NCBI GenBank assembly: GCA_964428335.1
Contig: CAYRXW010000003.1
Location: forward strand, 62,001-126,000
DNA from: GW2011-AR15 sp964428335
GTDB taxonomy: Archaea > Nanobdellota > Nanobdellia > Woesearchaeales > GW2011-AR15
Length of the DNA: 64,000 nucleotides
Direction of reading: 5' to 3'
The notes under the pieces are model-generated. The model ran no database searches. It was not told the origin of the DNA and saw only the letters and a list, made by a program, of their open reading frames with translations. Numbering within the stretch: the stretch's first letter is position 1; each line of letters begins with the position of its first letter. The position numbers and the translations under genes were made by a program. Shown piece by piece: positions 8,011 through 15,621 of this stretch.

Positions 8011-9318
8011 ATGACTGTTACTAAAGAAATGCTATTCAAATATTCAAAAAATGGAAAGCTTCATACTGTGAATGAAAAGGCAATAAAAGAGCTAGAACTT
8101 GAAAATAAGTGTGTAGCTTATTATTCTAGTTCAAACTTAAATCCTGAACAAAAAAGCCTTCTAAAGGGTTATTATGAGCATTTACAGGGTACTAGGGATA
8201 AAGTTACCAGTATGAAATCCATCTATAATGAGATGATTAATATATATCAGGTCTTACGAAAGGTCAATATTCCTGTTAAATCTATAACTAGAACAGATAT
8301 TGATAGATATTATGCTAATGCTAGGGATTTGAAAGCTAAATTTGAGAAAAAGCTCTCTCATTCATCTATAATTCACAGGAATGTGGTTTTTAAGAAGTTT
8401 ATGAAATGGTATTATGAAACAAAGCTTCGGAAGAAATTCTCAAAAGATGAATATCCCGCTTGTGTAAACCATCTATCTACTAAAAGAATGGCAAGGGAAC
8501 TTAATTTAAGTGATTTACCTACAAGATTGGAAACCTTTGAACTAGTAAAGGTTGCTGATAACCTTAGAGATAAGTTAATTCCTAAGTTTTTAAGGGAAAC
8601 AGGAGCAAGATGTGGTGAAGTTATTAATCTGAACATTAGTGATGTTACAGTCCAAGATAAATATGCGGATGTATATTTATATGGAAAGGGTCAGAAGGGA
8701 AGAAATATTGTGATTGTGGAGTGTGTTCCTGATATCAAGGAATTTCTAAATTCACATCCTTATGCAGATAATCCAAATGCTCCTTTTTTCTTGAATATTA
8801 GCTATGGATTTTATGGTAGAAGATTACTTTATCTAGGATACTTAGAAGTTGTTAAAAGATTAGCTTCTAGGGCTGGATTAAAGAAAAATATATCCCCTCA
8901 TATGTTCAGACATTCAAGAGCTACTGAATTAGCAGCTTTAGGATGGACTGAACCAATGCTTAGAGAGTATTTTGGATGGTCTAAAACATCCAGAATGCCT
9001 ACACTTTATGTTCATCTCGGACAATCCGATGTTAAGAAGAAAATACTTGAAATGCATGGTCTTCTTAACAAGGAGGAGAGCAAGCAAGACAAGGATGAAA
9101 GAAACGCGTTAAAACCTAGGTCTTGTGTTCTATGTAATAAGGAGAATCCTTCTGATAAGGTATACTGTGAATGTGGTGCACCACTAGACCTTAAGACAGT
9201 AATGCAGGAAAGGAAGAAGAAGGAAGAAACAGAGAACAAGCTTACTGAGTTGTTCAGGGATGAAGGATTCCAAGGCTTAGTCTTGGACTATCTAAAAAAT
9301 AAACAAAAGGTGATGTAA
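8011..9318 (+). CDS. Tyrosine recombinase/integrase with C-terminal zinc ribbon
   Basis: A 435-residue recombinase. Residues about 48-150 are a SAM-like core-binding domain. The catalytic domain follows, with Arg200 (TGARCGE), a basic beta-hairpin (KGQKGR, about 226-231), the HMFRH box (His297, Arg300) and the nucleophile Tyr333 (TLYVH). A C-terminal zinc ribbon C-x2-C...C-x-C (372, 375, 386, 388) is followed by a charged helix. The complete catalytic set indicates an active enzyme. It is the first gene inside the left end and is expected to excise and insert the element. The next gene begins one base after its stop, so the two are probably co-transcribed. Confidence 0.95.
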   Translation: MTVTKEMLFKYSKNGKLHTVNEKAIKELELENKCVAYYSSSNLNPEQKSLLKGYYEHLQGTRDKVTSMKSIYNEMINIYQVLRKVNIPVKSITRTDIDRYYANARDLKAKFEKKLSHSSIIHRNVVFKKFMKWYYETKLRKKFSKDEYPACVNHLSTKRMARELNLSDLPTRLETFELVKVADNLRDKLIPKFLRETGARCGEVINLNISDVTVQDKYADVYLYGKGQKGRNIVIVECVPDIKEFLNSHPYADNPNAPFFLNISYGFYGRRLLYLGYLEVVKRLASRAGLKKNISPHMFRHSRATELAALGWTEPMLREYFGWSKTSRMPTLYVHLGQSDVKKKILEMHGLLNKEESKQDKDERNALKPRSCVLCNKENPSDKVYCECGAPLDLKTVMQERKKKEETENKLTELFRDEGFQGLVLDYLKNKQKVM

Positions 9319-9319
9319 A

Positions 9320-9868
9320 ATGAGAATTGGGATACTAGTAAATGATTGTCTAATAGGTGCACTAAATCTGGAGACAATAAAGAAAATGACAGATAAACAA
9401 AAAAAACAAATTAGGTTTAGCAAAGACAAACTTATAAAAAAATATGGAAAAAGAAATTATAATTTTGTAAGTAAGACTATACTTAATTCAGAACCAAAAT
9501 TCTACTTACTAATAGATGGAAGAATTATAATAGGGAATATGCATCGGTTAAATAATCAACACTTACCTTTACTTCTAGAAATTTACTCACTTTTAAAACT
9601 AAGAGAGATTGGTTATAAAATAAAAGATATTAGAGATGCAAAGGTTGGTTTTCAATGTTTACCTATAGGGATGTTGGATAAAGAGAATCATTTTAAACCA
9701 AATATTAGAAATATTAATAGGATTAGAAAAGCAGACAAGAAAGATGGTGAATCACTAAAGATAATAAGTTTTCATGTAATTAGGGAAGCAAATAAGAAAA
9801 TAGAAAATAAAAAAATATTGAAAGAGGATAAATTAAAGCCACAGAAATCAACTTATGCAAATTTATAA
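9320..9868 (+). CDS. Unknown basic protein downstream of the integrase
   Basis: A 182-residue, strongly basic protein with no recognised family. The first 110 residues look globular (alternating hydrophobic strands such as FYLLIDGRIIIGNMH); the last 45 are Lys-rich and probably disordered. It starts one base after the integrase stop, so it may be a recombination directionality or DNA-binding accessory factor. That is inference from position only. Confidence 0.65.
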   Translation: MRIGILVNDCLIGALNLETIKKMTDKQKKQIRFSKDKLIKKYGKRNYNFVSKTILNSEPKFYLLIDGRIIIGNMHRLNNQHLPLLLEIYSLLKLREIGYKIKDIRDAKVGFQCLPIGMLDKENHFKPNIRNINRIRKADKKDGESLKIISFHVIREANKKIENKKILKEDKLKPQKSTYANL

Positions 9869-10223
9869 CTGTTGCAAATTGGAGAGATAATGAGAAAATC
9901 TTGAACAATTCAATTTATACCTTAATTTTTTTAATTACTCTATCTTTGGACAGATTCAAATAAATAATTGAAAATACCTAATGTACCTTTGTTGTATCTT
10001 ATGAAATTGACTGTAAAATTTATTGATTATTCTGTTTTTACATTTACATCTATAAAGTGTTAAAGATGCTTTCTATCATTAAAGTATTGGATAGATTTCA
10101 ATGAAAATTGGGATAGATTTTTAAAATATTTAGTGAAAGATGTTGCAAGTCTTGGATTAATTTAGTTCCATGACTTTCACAAATAGATAATTTGATAAAG
10201 TAGTGTAGGAAAAAAACTTGAGG
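9869..10223. other. 355-bp AT-rich stretch without a gene
   Basis: This gap follows the integrase pair and ends at the stop of a minus-strand gene. I see no ORF with a start and ribosome site, no strong stem-loop and no tRNA. It is very AT-rich and may contain decayed coding sequence. Confidence 0.5.
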
Positions 10224-10487
10224 TTAGAATTTCACTTTACTTTTTTCCTTTGGTTTTGGTAGCTTTTTGAGAGTTCTTTTAGTGTATTCTTTTAAAATAA
10301 TATCAACCATTTTACCAACATTATCAAATGCTATCATCTTTGACTGTTTCTTTTTATTAAATTCATCATAAACCTCAATTCTACCGTAAGTTCTTGCAAC
10401 ATTCTTTCTAAGTATCTTATATGAATCATCTAATGGTAAATACAAATAACCTGTAAATTTTAGACATCTTTTTTCATTAATCATCAA
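10224..10487 (-). CDS. Small unknown protein of the element
   Basis: An 87-residue protein (or 86 from the second Met) with a basic tail (KKLPKPKEKSKVKF). An AGGTGAT-type ribosome site precedes the start on the minus strand. No family was recognised. The Lys-rich tail and regular strand-helix pattern suggest nucleic-acid binding, but nothing firmer can be said. Confidence 0.55.
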   Translation of the reverse strand: MMINEKRCLKFTGYLYLPLDDSYKILRKNVARTYGRIEVYDEFNKKKQSKMIAFDNVGKMVDIILKEYTKRTLKKLPKPKEKSKVKF

Positions 10488-10592
10488 ATCACCTTTATTT
10501 CTTATTTTCTCTAAAGTAAGAGATTAAAGGTATATTAATTTCACTCTTTCTAATAATAACCTTTTTAATTTGTTATAGTTTAATCAACTTCA

Positions 10593-11141
10593 ATGGCAAT
10601 AAAACCACTACCTATCCATCTTGATAAAAGACGTAAAGTATCAGATGAAGATGCTGATGAGATGAGATTACTACATAGAAAGGGTTTAAGCTATGAAAAG
10701 ATAGCTGATATTTTTGGAGTAACCGATTCTACTGTCAATTATTGGGTAAATCCTGAATGGAGAAGGAAAAAAATTGAATTATCTAGTAATGATTCTTATG
10801 AGAGATATCATTTTGAACCAGAATATAAATTAAAACATAAAGAGGCTCAGAAGAGAACAGAAAAACGACATGGAAAGAGATTAAAATTATTAAAAGAAGA
10901 ATATAGAAAACTACATCCTGAAAAAGTAAATGAGGCAAGTAAGAATTGGAGAGATAAGAACAAAGAAAAAATAAAACAACTAAATAAACAATATTGGAAT
11001 GACTATAAGGAAAGGAAATACTATAGTAAAATGATTTGGACATGGAAAATAAAATTAAGACAAGCTAAAACAAAGAATAGATTAAGGTATTGTAGAGAAA
11101 AAATCAAGCATTATCAAACCTTGAAATTTAAGAACCAATAA
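10593..11141 (+). CDS. HTH protein with long basic helical tail
   Basis: A 182-residue protein. Residues about 18-55 form a helix-turn-helix of the Hin/terminase-small-subunit type (DEMRLLHRKGLSYEKIADIFGVTDSTVNYWV). The rest is a highly charged, mostly helical region rich in Lys, Arg, Trp and Tyr, perhaps a coiled coil. It is likely DNA-binding; role unknown. The two genes on either side are on the other strand. Confidence 0.7.
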   Translation: MAIKPLPIHLDKRRKVSDEDADEMRLLHRKGLSYEKIADIFGVTDSTVNYWVNPEWRRKKIELSSNDSYERYHFEPEYKLKHKEAQKRTEKRHGKRLKLLKEEYRKLHPEKVNEASKNWRDKNKEKIKQLNKQYWNDYKERKYYSKMIWTWKIKLRQAKTKNRLRYCREKIKHYQTLKFKNQ

Positions 11142-11142
11142 G

Positions 11143-11637
11143 TTACGGAAAGTATATTTTTATCGTTTCATATATTAGAAATATAATAAGTCCCATTATT
11201 ATGACAATAGGGATAATAAAAAGTTGATTATCTTTTTGTTGACCTAAATAGTTAAAAAGAGTTACAAATGCAACAGCAAATCCCGTCAAAGCAATAACTT
11301 TATTTATTTTAACTTGTGAATGTTGGATATTCGTCTGTTGTTCCATCAATTTAAGTTGATTTTCTGCAATAGTTGTTTGTACTTTTAATAAGTTCATTTC
11401 TAATTTATCTTTTATTTTTCTTCTAGTATTATCAGCAAGTTTTCTAATATTCTCAATAGGATATTCTATACGAGATTCACCTTTTCTAAAGGTTGGTTGA
11501 ACTTCTGAAACAATGTTTGTTAAATTTTGTTTTGAAATAACAGATTTTAAATGTGGTGGTATCTGACCTTGAGATTCAGGATATTTAAGCCAATATTCTA
11601 ATAATGCTAATCTATGTTCATCTGAAACTGGTTCCAT
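11143..11637 (-). CDS. Unknown protein with coiled coil and two C-terminal membrane helices
   Basis: A 164-residue protein. The N-terminal half is soluble, residues about 75-115 form an amphipathic or coiled-coil stretch (KIKDKLEMNLLKVQTTIAENQLKLMEQQ), and two hydrophobic helices follow (about 113-128 and 137-156). The Pro-rich N-terminal segment (LKYPESQGQIPPHLKS) has no match I recognise. It could be a membrane tether or effector. Confidence 0.6.
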   Translation of the reverse strand: MEPVSDEHRLALLEYWLKYPESQGQIPPHLKSVISKQNLTNIVSEVQPTFRKGESRIEYPIENIRKLADNTRRKIKDKLEMNLLKVQTTIAENQLKLMEQQTNIQHSQVKINKVIALTGFAVAFVTLFNYLGQQKDNQLFIIPIVIIMGLIIFLIYETIKIYFP

Positions 11638-11689
11638 GCACGAAGAAAAGTTGTTTCTATATATATAGATTTAGTCTACTATCTTACAA

Positions 11690-12610
11690 TTAGTTAGTGT
11701 CTTTATTCGTATAAAATTCTACCATAATCGGATAATGGTCTGAAACATCAACAGTTAACTCACTGTCTAGTTCATATTCTTCATCGAATCTAAATATCCT
11801 ATACTTACCAACATAATCCTCCATTGTTTCTTTTGTAACAATAATTCTATCATATGTGCAATCTGTTGATTTTGTTGTTGTGTCCTCATCATTAGGTATT
11901 AATTGAATGTAGGTTTCTTCATCTAATGGAATATTATCTTCATCTAAATAAGTACAATCAGCATTTAGGTCACCTAGTATAATGTAATCTTCTTCACCTT
12001 CAAAATGAGTTCTAGCATCATTTACTACTTCATCCAGAACAGCAATTTCATTTTCTGCATCCTCTGGTTTGATGTGATTGTTAATCATAACGAAGTCAAA
12101 GCTGCCTGATTTAAATTGTGCAACTAATGGCTCTCTTTCAAAGTCATCATTGGTATCTTCATATACATAAGCAGAATCTTCAATATACTGTATGTTATTT
12201 GTCTTATAGATGATTGCATAATTTTCTTTGCTACTACTTCTTCCTAATCTTGGACTCATAATAAAATCATAAGTGGAGTTTTCACACAGTCCATTAATGG
12301 CATCTACATATATTTCAGCAGTTGTTTCTGTATCATCTCTTAGTTCTTGGATAGCCAATACATCAAAGTTACATGCGATGTTAGTTAAAATATCCATAAC
12401 GTCTTCTTTTTCTCTTTTACTTTCACCAAATATTTGAATGTTAAAACTACCAACTATAATGGTTTTATTAGATTGAGTCTTATTCGTTTCAGCAACAACA
12501 TTGCCATTATATGGTTCAGGTTGTGAATAATAAAAAAAGGCTGCAATTATGAGTATGAGAATAATTAGTATAAAAAAGATAATAATTAACCTTTTGGTTT
12601 TCTTACGCAT
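11690..12610 (-). CDS. Membrane-anchored endonuclease/exonuclease/phosphatase (DNase I-like) protein
   Basis: A 306-residue protein with an N-terminal signal anchor (about residues 8-28), so the domain faces outside. The fold is EEP/DNase I-like: GSFNIQIFG (metal Asn), AIQELRD (metal Glu), NNHIKPEDA (His), LGDLNADC (GDxN catalytic pair) and VSDHYPIMV (terminal SDH). All catalytic blocks are present. It probably cleaves extracellular nucleic acids. An anchored nuclease carried by a mobile element might serve nucleotide scavenging, or exclude or process incoming DNA. It sits alone on the minus strand. Confidence 0.85.
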   Translation of the reverse strand: MRKKTKRLIIIFFILIILILIIAAFFYYSQPEPYNGNVVAETNKTQSNKTIIVGSFNIQIFGESKREKEDVMDILTNIACNFDVLAIQELRDDTETTAEIYVDAINGLCENSTYDFIMSPRLGRSSSKENYAIIYKTNNIQYIEDSAYVYEDTNDDFEREPLVAQFKSGSFDFVMINNHIKPEDAENEIAVLDEVVNDARTHFEGEEDYIILGDLNADCTYLDEDNIPLDEETYIQLIPNDEDTTTKSTDCTYDRIIVTKETMEDYVGKYRIFRFDEEYELDSELTVDVSDHYPIMVEFYTNKDTN

Positions 12611-12670
12611 GATAGTATATTCAGTTAGCCAAGTTTATATAAATTTCTGAAAGAAAGATAGTTTAATAGA

Positions 12671-13012
12671 CTAATATTCTTCTGGTAACATTAAAGTAAA
12701 TCTTCCTGTGGAATTCTGAGCAATGAACATCTTTTGTTTTTCTCCATTTGGAAGCTCAATAATACCACTATAGAACCAATCTTCCTTGTTGGCTTTTTTA
12801 ACTATTATACCTGCTTGATTTATCAAATCAATTAGATTAGGTATGCTGACTTTATCTTCCTTTACATAGCCTAGATTAATGAGTCCGATGGTTGCGTAAT
12901 TAAACATGCAATCTTTCCATTCTTTCCTAATTGCTAACAAATCAACTAAAATCCCATCTTCTACTGCATCTTTTTCTGTATATTTGTAGATATAATCATC
13001 GTCGCTAAACAT
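12671..13012 (-). CDS. Small protein resembling DUF6573-type plasmid/phage proteins
   Basis: A 113-residue protein. The opening pattern Y-x-Y-T-E-K-D-A-V-E-D-G-I-L-V-D resembles the N-terminus of DUF6573-type proteins found on plasmids and phages. This is recognition by pattern only. Function is unknown. Its promoter region lies between it and the winged-helix gene upstream. Confidence 0.6.
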   Translation of the reverse strand: MFSDDDYIYKYTEKDAVEDGILVDLLAIRKEWKDCMFNYATIGLINLGYVKEDKVSIPNLIDLINQAGIIVKKANKEDWFYSGIIELPNGEKQKMFIAQNSTGRFTLMLPEEY

Positions 13013-13093
13013 ACTAATTATAATCCCTAGCTTATATATAAAACGTTTGAGAAAATATGCAACTTTATCGTCTAAAACAATGAATAATATATC

Positions 13094-13360
13094 TTACTCA
13101 GAAAGTTTCTTTAAGATTTCCTTACCTATATCAGTAGCAATATACAATCTTCCTCTTTTTTGAGAAGGTGTAAGGCATTTAATAATCTCTTCCTCTTCAA
13201 GTTGAGACAATGCTCTAGAAATATTGGAATCTGATTTTTTTAATGCTGTTACAATCTCTTTAGGTGTTTTTTCATTTATTAAAAGCTTCAAAACCTCAGT
13301 CCTATTAGGTGAGCTAATTACATAGGAGTATTTTTCCCAATTCATATCCTTGTAAGCCAC
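13094..13360 (-). CDS. Winged helix-turn-helix transcriptional regulator
   Basis: An 88-residue ArsR/MarR-like winged helix: NRTEVLKLLINEKTPKEIVTALKKSDSNISRALSQLEEEEIIKCLTPSQKRGRLYIATDIGKEIL covers helices 1-3 and the wing. It is divergent from the secreted Cys-rich gene, with about 50 bases of AT-rich promoter (including CTATAAATATA) between, so it probably regulates one or both. Confidence 0.85.
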   Translation of the reverse strand: MAYKDMNWEKYSYVISSPNRTEVLKLLINEKTPKEIVTALKKSDSNISRALSQLEEEEIIKCLTPSQKRGRLYIATDIGKEILKKLSE

Positions 13361-13410
13361 AAACTATAAATATACATTTACCTATCATTTAATTATCATA
13401 TATTTATCAG

Positions 13411-13779
13411 ATGAAGAAAGAACTACTATACTTCGGATTAGGTATCTCTGTTTGTATAATAATAATATTTTTTATTGCTATTTTTTCAAATACAACTGGC
13501 AAATTTATTGGGAATCCTGAAATTCCAAATAATCAACCTAAAAGCACAAAAGTATGTGAACCTTTTAGAGAAACAATTGGATTTTCTTGTAATGCAATGA
13601 ATCCATGTCCTATTATAGGATATCAGCCTACAGACTGTAAAAGAGTTTTATATCAAGAGTGCTTAAACAATCAATGTGTCACAAAAGCACTTGATGTTTT
13701 ATGTAATTTTCCTTCTGATTGTACTAGTAGATATTGTATTACAGATTCAAGTAATCCAAGGAATAATAGATGTTCCTAA
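13411..13779 (+). CDS. Secreted or membrane-anchored Cys-rich small protein
   Basis: A 122-residue protein with an N-terminal hydrophobic segment (about 8-27) followed by an outside domain with about ten Cys in roughly 75 residues, which are probably disulphide-bonded. The C-terminal part (LCNFPSDCTSRYCITDS) has a knottin-like Cys spacing. No family assigned. It is divergent from the winged-helix regulator. Confidence 0.65.
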   Translation: MKKELLYFGLGISVCIIIIFFIAIFSNTTGKFIGNPEIPNNQPKSTKVCEPFRETIGFSCNAMNPCPIIGYQPTDCKRVLYQECLNNQCVTKALDVLCNFPSDCTSRYCITDSSNPRNNRCS

Positions 13780-13788
13780 ATTTATAAT

Positions 13789-14040
13789 TTACTCAAATCG
13801 ATTCCAACATTTTTCAGAACAAAAAGCATTAGGTTTCATATCATCATCTATAAGAATAATTTTTTCATTATTTAGTTTCTTTTTACATATCTTACATTTC
13901 CTTATCTTATCTCCTTTAAGGCTTAAACTTTTGATTTCTTCAATAATCTTATTATAACAAACCGCATTACATACAATAAGACCTCTGTAAGCATACGTTC
14001 TACTCAATTTTCTTTTGCAAGAGCCACATTGATATTTCAT
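13789..14040 (-). CDS. Zinc-finger protein with two treble-clef-like Cys clusters
   Basis: An 83-residue protein with two similar halves: CGSC...VCNAVC and CKICKKKL...FCSEKCWNRFE. The second resembles MYM/TRASH-type treble-clef fingers. It is likely to bind two zinc ions and act in DNA or protein recognition. It lies 15 bases downstream of the HTH gene and may be co-transcribed with it. Confidence 0.7.
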   Translation of the reverse strand: MKYQCGSCKRKLSRTYAYRGLIVCNAVCYNKIIEEIKSLSLKGDKIRKCKICKKKLNNEKIILIDDDMKPNAFCSEKCWNRFE

Positions 14041-14055
14041 TTTAAATAGAAAAAA

Positions 14056-14307
14056 TTACTTAGAAGGTTGTTCTAAGTTCAATGAAAAGTAAATACCATC
14101 TTCTTTCTGTTCCCTAACTAACAAGCTTCGCTTGGTTAAATGGTAACAATATGGTCCATAATTAGCTCCAAGCTCCTTTGCTATAGCGTTTCGTTTGACT
14201 GTATTTCCTTTCTTGGCAATGAATTCTATCAATTCTTGCCCTTTTTTAGAGACCTTGATGGGTCTTTTTAGCTCTTTGCTAAAACTCAATTTTTGGTTTG
14301 TTTTCAT
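14056..14307 (-). CDS. Small helix-turn-helix protein
   Basis: An 83-residue basic protein. The central part (GQELIEFIAKKGNTVKRNAIAKELGANYGPYCYHLTKRSLLVREQKEDGIYFSLN) reads as a winged helix in which the recognition helix follows AIAKELGAN. A 14-bp palindrome covers the likely promoter upstream, which fits autoregulation. Confidence 0.7.
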   Translation of the reverse strand: MKTNQKLSFSKELKRPIKVSKKGQELIEFIAKKGNTVKRNAIAKELGANYGPYCYHLTKRSLLVREQKEDGIYFSLNLEQPSK

Positions 14308-14331
14308 GCTTCATACCTCGTTTAGTTTTAT

Positions 14332-14345
14332 TTACTTATAAGTAA
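14332..14345. promoter_or_regulatory. 14-bp perfect palindrome over the HTH-gene promoter
   Basis: TTACTTATAAGTAA is a perfect palindrome about 25 bases upstream of the 14307 start on the minus strand. Its centre (CTTATAAG) is TATA-like on both strands. A dimeric regulator bound here would block TBP, so this is a likely operator. Confidence 0.5.
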
Positions 14346-14459
14346 TAAATACCCAGAAACCATTTATATAGTTGTAGGTCTTTCAAGAGATAGAATGTAA
14401 GATGTAGAGAGAAATCAAATACCCTAAACTATAAATTTGCACTCAAATTACACTGCCAT

Positions 14460-15404
14460 ATGGAACCAAAAATAGATGATACTTATGATGATGTAAAAGA
14501 AATTGATACTATCAATACTAAAAGAACCATCGACCCTTCAACTATTGATGCATATATTAAGACTTATAATTTAATAGGTCAAAGGGTAAATGATAAGGAA
14601 GTAGTTCCAGAACTAGCCAAAGAGGTAATTATAAGTGAATGGATTTCCATTAGAAACTGGATGATGATTCCACCTAAGGATTGTACTACTAAAGACCAAG
14701 CAATGAAGTCTCCTTATCCAAATATTTGGTTTTCAATATATAATGACATGAAAGAAATGAATTGTGGGTTACATTGGGCACAAAGTCCTTCTGTTAATAA
14801 TTTTCTTAACTTGTTAGATTCCTTAAACTCTAGTTATAGGGATAAGTTACAAAAAGTATTTTCTCAATTTAAAAATGATTATGATATAACTACAGAAAAA
14901 AAGTTTCTAAAAAAAGGAATGAATCCAAGTGCACCAGCAGAGTTTATCACCGTAGATAAATGGAAATTAAGTGATTTTGGAGATAATGTTGTAAAGGAAT
15001 TACTTATCTCTATAGAAAAAATAAGAATAGAAGGTAAGAACATGAGATTAATGAATGAGGTAGAGTGGTGTGTTCCTACAATAGAAATTGCAGGTAAGTC
15101 CATGAATGCAAATGATTACGAGACCTTAATCTCTCACATACAAGATTTTATTGCAATACAAAGAATTACACATGAAACACTTACAGTAACACAACTTAAT
15201 AAGATAAGAAGAAATTTAGAAAAAGAATTTGATTATGATGGGATAAAAAAAAGATATGACCAACTTATTCTACTTTATAATTTGAAGAAGCTGACTTCCG
15301 AGTTATTTTCAATGAAAGTTGAAGAGATTAATGTGGAAATTACAAATTATAACCTAGCCTTCAATAAAAATTATCCATTATTGGAAGTAAAAGTACCTGA
15401 ATAA
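14460..15404 (+). CDS. Unknown protein upstream of the restriction-modification operon
   Basis: A 314-residue, mostly helical, soluble protein rich in Lys, Glu, Asn and Ile. No motif or family was recognised. It faces the same way as the defence operon and ends about 70 bases before the RHH gene, with a separate TATA-like sequence between them. Possible roles are a defence accessory, anti-restriction function or replication. The sequence decides none. Confidence 0.6.
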   Translation: MEPKIDDTYDDVKEIDTINTKRTIDPSTIDAYIKTYNLIGQRVNDKEVVPELAKEVIISEWISIRNWMMIPPKDCTTKDQAMKSPYPNIWFSIYNDMKEMNCGLHWAQSPSVNNFLNLLDSLNSSYRDKLQKVFSQFKNDYDITTEKKFLKKGMNPSAPAEFITVDKWKLSDFGDNVVKELLISIEKIRIEGKNMRLMNEVEWCVPTIEIAGKSMNANDYETLISHIQDFIAIQRITHETLTVTQLNKIRRNLEKEFDYDGIKKRYDQLILLYNLKKLTSELFSMKVEEINVEITNYNLAFNKNYPLLEVKVPE

Positions 15405-15442
15405 AGAAAAGCTTGTAATTGTGAAAGAAATCTAGAAGCAAG

Positions 15443-15450
15443 ATTTATAA
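15443..15450 (+). promoter_or_regulatory. TATA box of the RHH-hsdRMS operon
   Basis: TTTATAAA lies 25-32 bases before the ATG at 15475, the expected distance for a leaderless transcript beginning at the RHH gene. It would serve the whole coupled defence operon downstream. Confidence 0.55.
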
Positions 15451-15474
15451 AGAAAAAGGTTTATATGAGTTCAT

Positions 15475-15621
15475 ATGGGGCGAAAGACGGTAGCTTTAAG
15501 CGTAAATGCTGAAATCTATGATATGTACAAGGCATTCTGTGAAGAGAATTCCATAATACTTTCTCGTAAGTTTGATGCTTTTATGAAAAAGGAATTACAG
15601 AAGGCAGGTAAACATGAATAA
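15475..15621 (+). CDS. Short ribbon-helix-helix-like regulator heading the hsd operon
   Basis: A 48-residue ORF (MGRKTVALSVNAEIYDMYKAFC...) with the strand-helix-helix pattern of RHH/CopG proteins. The stop overlaps the hsdR start by eight bases, so the two are translationally coupled. A promoter-proximal RHH gene is a plausible operon regulator, similar in place to controller proteins of other restriction systems. Confidence 0.7.
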   Translation: MGRKTVALSVNAEIYDMYKAFCEENSIILSRKFDAFMKKELQKAGKHE

